A stretch of DNA of 64,000 bases from assembly GCA_963942565.1 (NCBI GenBank), contig OZ012686.1, positions 14,189,214-14,253,213 on the forward strand, read 5' to 3'. Shown here piece by piece: positions 41,426 through 52,500 of the stretch; position 1 is the stretch's first letter; every line of letters begins with the position of its first letter. A program made the position numbers and the translations under genes. Source of the stretch: Maea johnstoni (taxonomy: Eukaryota; Annelida; Polychaeta; Spionida; Magelonidae). The notes below the pieces were generated by a model, which did no database searches, was not told the DNA's origin, and was given only the letters and a program-made list of their open reading frames with translations.

Positions 41426-43192
41426 ATTTTGCTGGAGCCAAGAGAGCAGTGTCATGTTTATCATTGCCCACCAAATATTGTAAGATTTGCTAATCTTTAT
41501 ACAAAATAAGATGTTCAATAGGCTTGTATTTGCACCAAATAGGGTGAAGTCTACATGTGGAACACATGCTATTATAATGGCAACCGTATATATATATATA
41601 TATATAGATATATATATATATATATGCATTATTATAGAACACATCTAAAAAAACATTTTTGTTTTACTCATGCTTAAACAATGAAAAGCTTTAACAATCG
41701 TATATACTGTAGAACACACAATGTTAGCGTCTGTTTATAAATAGCGTACATAGCGTGTGGTTCCGCTTCGCTATATATAAAAACGCTGTACTTTTTTCTT
41801 ACTGTACTGGCGCTGTCAGCGGCGGCTACCGTCGCTAACATAAAGATACGTTATGATGCGAAAATTCCCCAATTCGCTATATTTGGGACTGTTATAGATT
41901 GATTTAATAAATCATGAATAACTTCTTCATAACAAGTAGCTCAAAGAAGTGTTTCAGGTTTTAGATAATCCATTTTCTTTATTCCATTTGATGAAATATC
42001 CACTGAGTTCATCATTTATGATGGAATGACCTTGTTAAAAAAAAGGATTTGACCATTTTCCTCCAGAAGATGATGATTTTGAATACATTGATAAGAAATC
42101 AGTCTGATCTGCAGCAATGATGGGGTAACACTGATATTCTTATGAAATACTTGTACATTTTAAGCTATATGACAATAAACTGTATACAGTGGCGACATTT
42201 AATTCCTGCACTAAATGCGTGGGCAGCCGGGCATAATTCACGACCGCACGCCCCATTGACAGCCAATTGTCTGGGCATGGATGAATGGATGAGCTCATAA
42301 CTGAACGTACATTGATTTGCAAGCTACATGGGTCATTTATGCGTTTGGCTCATCTTTTTGACATGTTAGCCATGGATGTTTGTGCAACCAGGCACTGCCA
42401 GGCACCCGGTCGACTGGTGCAGGAATTAAATGCCTGTACTGTACATACATTTTCAATGATGGACTGGGCTGGTGCTAGGAATCTTGCATAATTACATTCT
42501 TGAGAATACTTTATTTCAAGTGATGAGTTTATTCATTACATCTATTATGTATTATTCATTATATCTGTTATATATATTCATTATTGTTGGAATGACACTG
42601 TTTTAGTGAAATCACCTTTCCTAGAAATAAATTACTTTGGTATACGGATACAAAACCACTTACGAATCAAATGCTTTATGGTACCATTGCAAGTGTTTCC
42701 TATTAGTTCACATCTAAATAATCGTATTAAATTCTTTGTGTGAACTCTTAAGGTAAAAAAATACAAAATAGAACGATTCTATGTCCTATCTACAACATAA
42801 TGTAGGATTCCGTGTTAGGATTCTTTCCCCCTATTCAAAACATTACTTCTTACATTACAATTAATAGACATAACATATAAGAGTTTGATATAACGTACAA
42901 TTATAAATATTGTTTAATGTAGCATACATAACATCTAAGACTTTAATAGAGCCTTCTATGTTAAGGAAAGGGAAAGCCAATACTATTCCTGTCTGGAGCT
43001 GTATGCAGCTTTAGTTTGCTAGCTTTTATATAGGTTTCGCCTGTGAATGGTATACTCTCACCCAAGAGTTAGCAAAAGTATTTCTTCATATGATTATTTC
43101 TAACCCATAAATCCCATTAATGTTTTCCTACATCACAGAAGAAATATGTAAATATCACTCATTCTATAAAGCTTCATCTTGCATAACACATA
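41426..43192. other. 3' flank of gene C
   Basis: Collinear with the flank of D (54563-56110) and the displaced flank of A. Differences: a short TA tract (41587-41625), an extra block at about 41705-41885 starting TACTGTAGAACAC, and a MITE at 42187-42441. Homology stops at 43192, where another TACTGTAGAA block begins. Confidence 0.7.
42187..42441. mobile_element. Tc1/mariner-type MITE (255 bp)
   Basis: The ends CAGTGGCGACATTTAATTCC and, reverse-complemented, CAGTACAGGCATTTAATTCC form ~25-bp inverted repeats flanked by TA on both sides (42185-42186, 42442-42443). CAGT ends with TA targets are usual for Tc1/mariner. The matching place in the gene D flank (near 55135) lacks it. Too short to encode transposase. 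Confidence 0.7.
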
Positions 43193-43703
43193 CTGTAGAA
43201 TGGCTAATTTTTCCGTGTGACAATTTTCCCAAATTTTTCATTTTTGGGTTTTCCCGTTTCTAATATTTCCGAAAAGAAGACATAGTAGTTTTAAGTAGTC
43301 CCCAGTCTTATATAAACATGTGCCATGGGTTGAAGTGCTTATCAGTACAACAGCACACACTGCAAAGGGACTATCACCAGTCTAGATAAGCATCTTATAG
43401 ACTGGAGACAGTTCCCAGTGTTATATAAGCATGTGCAGGACCATGCAGCAGCGCATGCGGTGGTTGGACTTTCACCAGTCTAGAGAGATGACTAGATCAC
43501 CAGGGATTTAATCTCTCAAGTAGGTGAGCGGCAATCACAGCATCATGTATGTATTGGGTCGCTAAATGATAACTGACGCATTTCATCAAATTCACGACTT
43601 TATTCGTTATATCACACACGTTTGCTGTAATTGACAAAAAACACACTTGGATAACACAATGTTCAGATACATAAAGACATCAAAAACACCAAACTCTGCT
43701 GAT
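43193..43703. other. Non-homologous DNA downstream of gene C
   Basis: Begins TACTGTAGAATGGCTAATTTT, like the block at 41705, and has no match in the other gene flanks. Contains two similar blocks with CCAGTCTAGA and CAGTgTTATATAAgCATGTGC near 43300-43480. No gene seen. Confidence 0.4.
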
Positions 43704-46700
43704 GGGTCATTCCGGCTCAAGTGGACCAGAGGTCGGCTGGTGACCATCTCAGACTTTGATGAAACTTCCCTCATGTGTGCCTTTATGTTTAAGAAGATTA
43801 CACGAAAAATTTCAGTTCAAAATTCCAAACGTTTTTTGAGAAAAGTGAGGTTAAAGGCATGGGGGGTATAGCCCATATTTTCACTCTTGAATCTAAATAG
43901 TGTGTTGGACCATTTTCAAATGCTCACAGCTTTTGCAAAATTTGAAGTGCAAAGCCTATATTTGATACTATAACTAATTGAAACCTGGAGAATCACATTA
44001 TGAAATAATCTTTTTCATATCCCATATGGGTACTGTGATAAAGAGGTCCAAAATGTGATTTTCGTTCAATTTCATTTTTTTTCAGTTTTCAGGTCATTTT
44101 TTCTTCTAAGCCATTCATATTTGATGAGATGTTTTACTTTATTTATATTGTCTATTTATAGGGGATTCTAGAAAAGTCAAGATGTTTTTCTAAAAAGCTC
44201 AAATTTTGACACAGTTGGTGGGCAAAAGTTGGCCGGGATCAAATTTGTAGTAATTTGGCCTAAATTAAGAGCCAAGTTTGACCATGAAGTGAATTGTCTA
44301 ATACCTTCTGCTTAAGATATGTTAATCAGACCTATATCAGCTACATTTATACCAAATTTTGTTTTGTGGTCTCAATTCCTTCACATAAAAAACTACTTTT
44401 ACTAATGGACTAAAGTGACTGTTTCAGGTCTATCAGTCAACTTTATGGCTTGTGTATAAATTTAGTAATACTTTTACACTGGTAGGATTTAACTCATTCA
44501 ATACACAGGCAATTAGCAAATTATATTGTTGATTGATTTTGTCAATATTTTTAGTCTTTTTTGAGATGAAATGGTCTAAAATCAGTTTTTTTGTTCATTT
44601 TTGTTAATATTTTTGTATTATTTAGGGCACTTGTATTTCTTTATTCACATCAGTTGATTTGTTTTACTTGATTTATACTCTTTCGTTGTAATTACTTTCT
44701 AAGGGAATACAAGTATTTGAAAATCAGTCCAAATTTTGGTACACTTGTTTTCCAAATATATTCCCTGATCAAAATGTGCATATATTGCCCCTGTTTTCAT
44801 GATTTGATTTGACCATGAAGTGAAATGCCCACTGCCATTTTAATAAATAAAATGTACTGGTATAGGCTTTTAATATGTCTGGGTTTCTTTTATGGTTCGT
44901 GTTCTTTCACTCTGAAATTTTTCCTTTGTTTTTTGACAATTGTGGCTCTTTTTGGTTGATTGGTCACTTTGAAGTGTTAAGTTGTTAAGTATGTAATTTT
45001 AATAGTACAAAGATAATATTCACTATAATGTTAGTACATCAACACACAGGTAATCAGATTTTGGAACATTTTTGTTTTTACCACTAGTTATTCAGACAAA
45101 ATGAACCAAAATTGGGGTTATGTTTGAACGTTTTTGTTACTTCTGTACTATACCAAGGGAAATGCATATTTCATGATGCAATTGTATTATTTTATTTATA
45201 ATGTTTGATTATAGGAGCTTTTAGTAAGAAGACTCATGTTTCTAATAGACCAATTAACCAATTTAAGCCATAATTGTCTTAAAACAAAAACACAAGTGTA
45301 ATCTAATGGTGAAGGAATGAAAACCATTAAGGCAAACTGGGCATATTAGCAGCCTATATTAGTACTTTTCACGTATCATGTATCAAAAGTTGATGGCAGT
45401 AAATGTTTCTCTGCATGGTCAAATCAAACCTTGAAAACTGTGGCAATATAGGCAAGTTTTGATCTGGGCTAATTTTTTGTACAGTACAAAAAATTGGACA
45501 CCTACATTTTCTTACAGTAACTACAAATAGACAGTATAACTCAAGTAGAACAAAATCACCTTATATGGATGACAAAGTGCAAAAAGTGCCCTAAAAATTA
45601 CAAAAAATCAATTAATAAATTTAAAAAAAAAATTCTAGTTTATCTCTTAAATGCCTCAATGTATGATCAAAATTAATCCATGATATGATTTTTTGATTGT
45701 CCGTGTACTGTATAGACAAATACAACTGGTGTGTCTCAATGACTATGTTTATAAAGAGACCTCAAAGCTTAAGTTGACCAATAAACCTGACACGGTCACT
45801 ACAGACTATAAGTAGAAGCTAAAGTAGGTTTTTCAAGTGAGGGAATTGAGACCACAAAACAAAGTTTATTATGTTTATAAAGCAGCTATGCCAAATGTTG
45901 GACTCATTTTAAAACATCTCAGACAAGAATCTTATTACTCAAAGCTCCTCTGATCAGACATTACAAATGAAATAATATATTTGCATCATGAAATGCATTT
46001 CCCTCAACATTGTATAGATGTACCAAAAAAAACCAATTTTGGATCATTTTGTTTGAATAAGTAGTAGCAAATACAAAATTGATTTCAAAATCTCACTCTC
46101 TATGCGTTGATGTACTAAAACTATAGTGAATATTATCTTTGTAATATTAGCTTTACATATTTTGCAACGGATGACTTCAGAGTGACCAATCAACCAAAAA
46201 GAGACAAAATTGTCAAAAAACAAAGGATAAATTTAGAGTGATGGAAGAAGAACTATAAAAGACACCTAAACATATTAACAGCCTATCTTAGTACATTGGA
46301 CATTTATAAACATTTCACCACATGATCAAATCGCACCATGAAGACAGATACGTTTTGATCAGGGCCTATATTTGGAAAGCAGGTGTACCAAAATTTGGAC
46401 TTTTTTTCTAAGTAGTTTAATTTCTTTAGAAAGCAATTACAAGTGAACAGTATAAATCAATTAGAACTAGTCACCCAATATGTGAATTAGGAGGTGCAAC
46501 AAGTGCCCTGAATAATACAAAAATATTAACGAAAAATGAACAAAAGCCTGATTTTGGTCCATTTTATCTCCAAAAAGACTAAAAATATCGACGAAACTAG
46601 TTAACAATATATTTTGCTAATTGTCTGTGTTCTGAATAAGTTAAATCCTACCAGTTATTACTGCATTTATACACAGGCCTTAAATTTGACCGATAGACCT

Positions 46701-47425
46701 GAAACAGTCACTATAGTCCATTAGTAAAAGTAGTTTTTTTATGAGAAAGAATTGAGACCACAAAACAAAATTTGATATAAATGTAGCTGATATAGGTCTG
46801 ATTAACATATCTTAAGCAGAAGGTATTAGATAATTCACTACATGGTCAAACTTGGCTCTTAAGTTAGGCCAAATTACTACAAATTTGATCCCGGCCAACT
46901 TTTGCCCATCAACTGTGTCACAATTTGAGCTTTTTAGAAAAACATCTTGACTTTTCTAGAATCCCCTTTAAATAGACAATATAAATAAAGTAAAACATTT
47001 CATCAAATATGAATGGCTTAGAAGAAAAAATGACCTAAAAACTGAAAAATAAATAATAAAATTGAACGAAAATCACATTTTGGACCTCTTTATCTCAGTA
47101 CCCATAAGGGATATGAAAGAAATTATTTCATAATGTGATTCTCTAGGTATCAATTAGTTTTAGTAGCAAGTATAGGCTTTGCACCTCAAATTTTACAAAA
47201 ACTGTGAGCATCTGAAAATGGTCCAACACACTATTTAGATTCCTGAGTAAAAATATAGGCTATACCCCCCACGCCTTTAACCTCACAATCGTTTGGAATT
47301 TTGAACTTAAATTTTTCGTGCAATCTTCTTAAACATGAAGGCACACATGAGGGAAGTTTCATCAAAATCTGAGATGGTCACCTGGCGACTTTTTGAAAAT
47401 TGGGTCACTTGAGCCGGAATGACCC
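43704..47425. mobile_element. 3.7-kb foldback element (long palindrome)
   Basis: The left end GGGTCATTCCGGCTCAAGTG and the right end, reverse-complemented, are identical in their first 20 bases. The whole left half (43704 to about 45560) is an imperfect inverted copy of the right half, with the centre near 45565. Matching landmarks include the ATGAAACTTCCCTCATGTGT block and the CTATTTAGATTC block. TGAT stands directly outside both ends, a likely 4-bp target duplication. Within each arm a ~530-bp unit with TTTGACCATGAAGTGAA recurs. No coding frame, so it is non-autonomous. Confidence 0.75.
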
Positions 47426-47427
47426 TG

Positions 47428-47430
<3 letters not shown>

Positions 47431-47515
<85 letters not shown>

Positions 47516-47571
47516 CTGATGTTAAGGATGCTCTTAACTGGTCGCATTGTAGGACATTCCCACGTACATAC

Positions 47572-47665
<94 letters not shown>

Positions 47666-47668
47666 TTG

Positions 47669-47746
<78 letters not shown>
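47431..47746. repeat. Two (TA)n tracts running into an assembly gap
   Basis: (TA)n at 47431-47513 and 47573-47746 with 60 bp of other sequence between. The second ends directly at the N run, so the assembly probably failed in this tract. Confidence 0.95.
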
Positions 47747-47946
47747 NNNNNNNNNNNNNNNNNNNNNNNNNNNNNNNNNNNNNNNNNNNNNNNNNNNNNN
47801 NNNNNNNNNNNNNNNNNNNNNNNNNNNNNNNNNNNNNNNNNNNNNNNNNNNNNNNNNNNNNNNNNNNNNNNNNNNNNNNNNNNNNNNNNNNNNNNNNNNN
47901 NNNNNNNNNNNNNNNNNNNNNNNNNNNNNNNNNNNNNNNNNNNNNN
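47747..47946. other. Assembly gap, 200 N
   Basis: Exactly 200 N, a placeholder length. Left of it is (TA)n; right of it starts mid-intron 1 of gene D (CGTTTACCTCAGAAAGTTTA, which in gene C lies ~45 bp after exon 1). Exon 1 and the 5' flank of D should be here. Confidence 0.95.
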
Positions 47947-48176
47947 CGTTTACCTCAGAAAGTTTAGGCGTATATAGTGAACACTAAAAGCAGTCAGATT
48001 ATACAGGGGTTCACTTTTTCAACTTATAGACGCTTGAATTAGTATTAAAGAGGGAGAAGCGGCATAATTGATAATTCAGGTAGGGGTTTGACACAGTTCG
48101 TTCCCTGTGCAGTATTCATGTACAGGTTTAACAGGTAGATGTTCTCCCAAATTGAACTCCCGGGAAATTTACAAGC

Positions 48177-48240
<64 letters not shown>

Positions 48241-49657
48241 TCAATGTGTCAACATTCGCCTGGGCTTATCAGAGCATGGTCAACTACATTAGGGCTGTAA
48301 AGGCTATTCAGTACTGAACGCAGTAATGCATGCTCTCCGAAGTAAATGACTTGCAATGAAGAAAGTGGTGCATCAGACTATACACACAATGGTATTGTAT
48401 GTCAGTGTATATCTATGTAATACAAGTTAAACCTTTTAGGGTGTACCAGGTTCTATTTGGCAAAAGCAATAAGGGAAAGTGACCTGTAGTAAAAGGATAT
48501 TTGATGAGCTTAATAGAGCTGAAGAAATTCCACCAGTTTACAAAACAGACGTTTTGATTGGAAAAGGAAATTTGCAATTAGTAAGCTGAGCATGGGTACT
48601 GCCACCGCTCCTAGAAATTGTTTGCAATACACACTATAATCTCAAAGCAATTGCATCTGCCCTGGTTTTCCAAGCTTAACCCAGGAAGTTAACTGCAATA
48701 CACATCATCTGAGCACAATAATGAGTAGGAAACACAAACTGCTGTGAATGTGAATTCGGCATGTCTCTATCTGAGAGGGAATATATCTGCATGGGATACT
48801 CTGGAGGAAAATATGAGGTGTTGACTGTGTAGCACAATACATGAACTGTGCTGTTACTTTAGTGATTCCTTCAGTACTAGCAACCTCCCCTATTATATTC
48901 ATGCGATTGTAAGGTATTGGGGAAAGAGACCCAGCTATTCTGTTCATCAAGTAGGTTTTTTTCATTAATTAATACACATTTCAAAATCCTCGTGAAAGTA
49001 GGTGGGAGCAAAGTGATCCTCAAAGACTTTCGTATATGCAGAAAATTTCAAAGTCTTCTATATCAAACCAGTTTCTATATTATAGAGCCCTCTAGCTATT
49101 AAATCCATTCCTTTTCTGATGAGGAATTTAGTAAAAAGTTCACACAAACTCTTTTCTGGTATCATTGTTGCATCCAAAAACTCGACAATTAGCGCTGTCA
49201 TCATTCGTGCTCAGGTTTCCAGCTGTTCACTCAGCACTAGTCTTATCTGTCAAGTTGCTGCTCTGCAGGCAGTTGACCTCCTGTGATGTCACTAGGATCT
49301 AACCAACATTCAAGGCTGTCCAAGCCCAAAATGCCTGTAGCAAAATTTGAACTACCTGTAGCAAAATACTTCTACCGTCTGCCACCTGGTGGCGTTTTAA
49401 TGGTTCAAATTTTATCCACCAGGGGTCATTTAGTTCACAGTTTACACACTAGGGGAAGTTGAATTGAGACTATGACATAGCACCAATTGAAATGTATGTT
49501 GAAACTTGAAACACTGAATCCACACATAGTACAATATAGGTTATACTTATCACAGATTTGTAAATTCAAGCTTAACATTCTTCAATATATTGGCACACAC
49601 TCTATTTCACATATATAGCCAGCTTGAATATTTATAATACAGTCTGATAAGACTCGG

Positions 49658-50074
49658 CAAGTTTTTTGGTAAGTGAGCATCATCCGATTATAAATAAGAA
49701 TTGCTCAAGCATAATTTTTTTCAAAAACTATCATCAGCATCCCTAAGTGTATTAGCATATCAAATATTAATGAAATCTGGTGACCGGTTGCAGAGAAATT
49801 AGTGAAACAAGTTTTTTGGTAAGTGGGCATCAACAGATTATGAATCAGATATGCTCAAGCATAATCTTTTTCAAAAACTATCATCAGCATCCCTAAGTGT
49901 ATTAGCATATCAAATATTAATGAAATCTGGTGACCGGTTGCAGAGAAATTAGTGAAACAAGTTTTTTGGTAAGTGGGCATCATCAGATTATGAATAAGAA
50001 TTGCTCAAGCATAATTTTTTCCAAAAAACTATCATCAGCATCCCTAAGTGTATTAGTATATCAAATATTAATGA
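49658..50074 (+). repeat. 150-bp tandem repeat, 2.8 copies
   Basis: CAAGTTTTTTGGTAAGTG starts units at 49658, 49808 and 49958. The third is cut short near 50074 (ATTAATGA then TTTCAGACC). Units are nearly identical. Each holds TGGTAAGTG, which looks like a splice donor but lies in non-coding DNA. Confidence 0.9.
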
Positions 50075-50532
50075 TTTCAGACCTCAAAATTGCCTATAGC
50101 ATAGAATTAGAAACCCGATTTTCCTCAATAGTCTTTTGTGTTTCTAAACTGTTTACAAAATTGGTTACCAACACGTCTACTAAGTACAAGATTTCTAGAG
50201 TTGACAAGTTGGTTTTATTAGACTACCTTTGTGGGCACCCCCATACAACGTTTTATTGATATCTAGTGCTCGCCGGCCGAGAAAAATGATGGACAGTGTT
50301 TCTTTCTTCTAACAACAACAAAGATACTACAGAAAAAATAAACGTCCACACTGATTATAAACGAGCAAACATAATCATAATCGCAAACTCACTGACAAAA
50401 CTGGCTGAACGTAAGTATACATAAACAACTCCGTTTTCGATAGACATTACAGAAATCTTAGTAAAATACGTTCCTTTTCCAAAAATCCAAAACTGAAGGG
50501 GTATCTTTTTTATTTTCATATCGTCTGTATCA

Positions 50533-51188
50533 TATGGCAAGCCGAAGTGCCCTAAAGTAAGCATTTATGGAATTCCATAAATGAATTATGGAATTCCATA
50601 AATCATTTATGGAATTCCATAAATCATTTATGGAATTCCATAAATCATTTATGGAATTCCATAAATCATTTATGGAATTCCATAATTAATAAATGTATTT
50701 ATGGAATTCCATAAATCATTTATGGAATTCCATAAATCATTTATGGAATTCCATAAATCATTTATGGAATTCCATAAATAAATGGTATTTATGGAATTCC
50801 ATAAATGATTTATGGAATTCCATAAATGATTTATGGAATTCCATAAATCATTTATGGAATTCCATAAATGCTAACATTTATGGAATTCCATAAATGATTT
50901 ATGGAATTCCATAATTGATTTATGGAATTCCATATATCATTTATGGAATTCCATAATTAAATGACATTTATGGAATTCCATAAATGATTTATGGAATTCC
51001 ATAAATCATTTATGGATTTCCATAAATGATTTATGGAATTCCATAAATGCTCACATTTATGGAATTCCATAAATCATTTATGGAATTCCATAAATCATTT
51101 ATGGAATTCCATAAATCATTTATGGAATTCCATAAATCATTTATGGAATTCCATAAATGCTTACTTTAGGGCACTTCGGCTTGCCATA
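50533..51188. mobile_element. 656-bp foldback made of palindromic EcoRI-site monomers
   Basis: Terminal inverted repeat TATGGCAAGCCGAAGTGCCC, continuing through TAAAGTAAGC, at the left and its complement at the right. GTATCA is repeated outside both (50527-50532, 51189-51194). Between them are 26 exact GGAATTCC cores and one variant (ATGGATTTCC), each in TTTATGGAATTCCATAAA, a self-complementary 18-mer, spaced mostly by 22 bp with TCA or TGA linkers. The element is nested inside the 49311-51401 TIR element. Confidence 0.85.
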
Positions 51189-52500
51189 GTATCATGACGT
51201 CCCTTTGTTTACTGCATGTTTAGTCATGCGCACGACGCCCTGTTTGGTGATCACTTAGTTTTGGTGACCACCGCTAGATGGCGAACGCATGCATGTTGCA
51301 AAATTACCGTGTCGCAACCTTGGCGCAAATATTCTTGTGTCGCATTTTTTGAGGCTGCTGGCGCAAAATTTTGCGACAATGCGACAGCTTGGACAGCCCT
51401 GACATTACTTAGTAGGCTCTCAAGGCACAGACATGGCTCTCCCATGAACGCACTTTCTAAAATTAGTATCTCAGTCAAATAGTGGAGTACAATTGTAATC
51501 AAGGTGTCCTAAAAAAGGTGATATTGAGCTCTATTATATATGTTGTTTGAATTTTGAAGGTACAATTACACTTTAAATGCAGGTTATTTAGCAGAAATGG
51601 TTCCCAATGGAGATGCTGCTGTAAGGATACTATGTAATATGGATTATATTGATATATCATATGAATATGAAATTGCCACCTTTAGATCGATGACAAACAT
51701 AAGAAACTGAAAAGAACTCAGAGAAGCCTTTGACCATTTTATTTGGAGGGAGAGGTACAAAAACAGCAAAAATGTAGAGAAATATATGCAGTCACCTAGC
51801 CAGTAGCAGCCATACACACAGATTCTTTCGCCATTTTATAAAGATGTGACTTCAAGACCACACATAAACTTATGATATTATCAATCTATATGCAGCCGCC
51901 TTTTCACATGCCGCCACATGTGCTGAATTAAACTATTACCATCTTCTGACCTGTGTGATAATCCCAGGGATGTATTCACCACAGCAACAGCCACCCCTTC
52001 TTTTCTTTAGGGTGTTTCTTACAGTCTGACATGTTATATTTTGATACTAGTAATTTTGGAGTTGAGAGTTCATCGATGTTCTGTTACTAAACAATACATG
52101 TAGGAAATGCTCATGCCTTAATAATGATCTTGAAGGATTCATATAATCTCACAGTATGTTATTAGAGCTGTACGATGTATTGTCATTCACATAATGCAAG
52201 TGTGAAATAAATGAAGAAAGATTTCAAAAAATAAAAAGAGAAGTGTCACAATATACCATCTCTTTTTCCATTTGCGAGTAACTTATATAAAGAGAAAAAC
52301 AGTCTAAATTAAACTTTTTCATTACCTGCAGTTGGTCATTATCGGAAAATGTTAATCTCACCTACAGAATATATTGTCACTATCATCCTGAGGTTTTTAA
52401 AAAGCCATCAATATCATCTCGTTTTAATGGCATAGGCATAAGTAATCTTTTGAGGCATTTAGATCATCCTGCCTCAAAATGTTATTTTTTCTATTTTAAG

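Larger units (their letters stand above)
49311..51401. mobile_element. 2.1-kb TIR element in intron 1 of D, hAT-like ends
   Basis: The ends CAAGGCTGTCCAAGC and, reverse-complemented, CAGGGCTGTCCAAGC differ at one base. ACATT is repeated on both sides (49306-49310, 51402-51406), and gene A has the single, uninterrupted site at 1376-1380. The CAGGGCTGTC start resembles hAT elements, but the 5-bp target is shorter than the usual 8, so the superfamily is tentative. No transposase. It carries a 150-bp tandem repeat and a nested foldback. Confidence 0.7.
47947..52500 (+). other. Intron 1 of gene D
   Basis: Closely matches 1-2470 of gene A from the gap edge to exon 2, apart from the 2.1-kb element at 49311-51401. 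Holds (CT)n at 48179-48237. The minus-strand frame at 48705-48965 mirrors that in A and has no motif. Confidence 0.8.

Noticed and set aside
47519-47987. Open frames crossing the N run
   Set aside because: They are an artefact of translating N and TA repeats.
50560-51160. CRISPR-like regular repeat array
   Set aside because: Monomers are palindromic with 2-4 base linkers and no spacers, in an animal genome; it is a foldback satellite. The WNSIN-repeat frame across it is meaningless.
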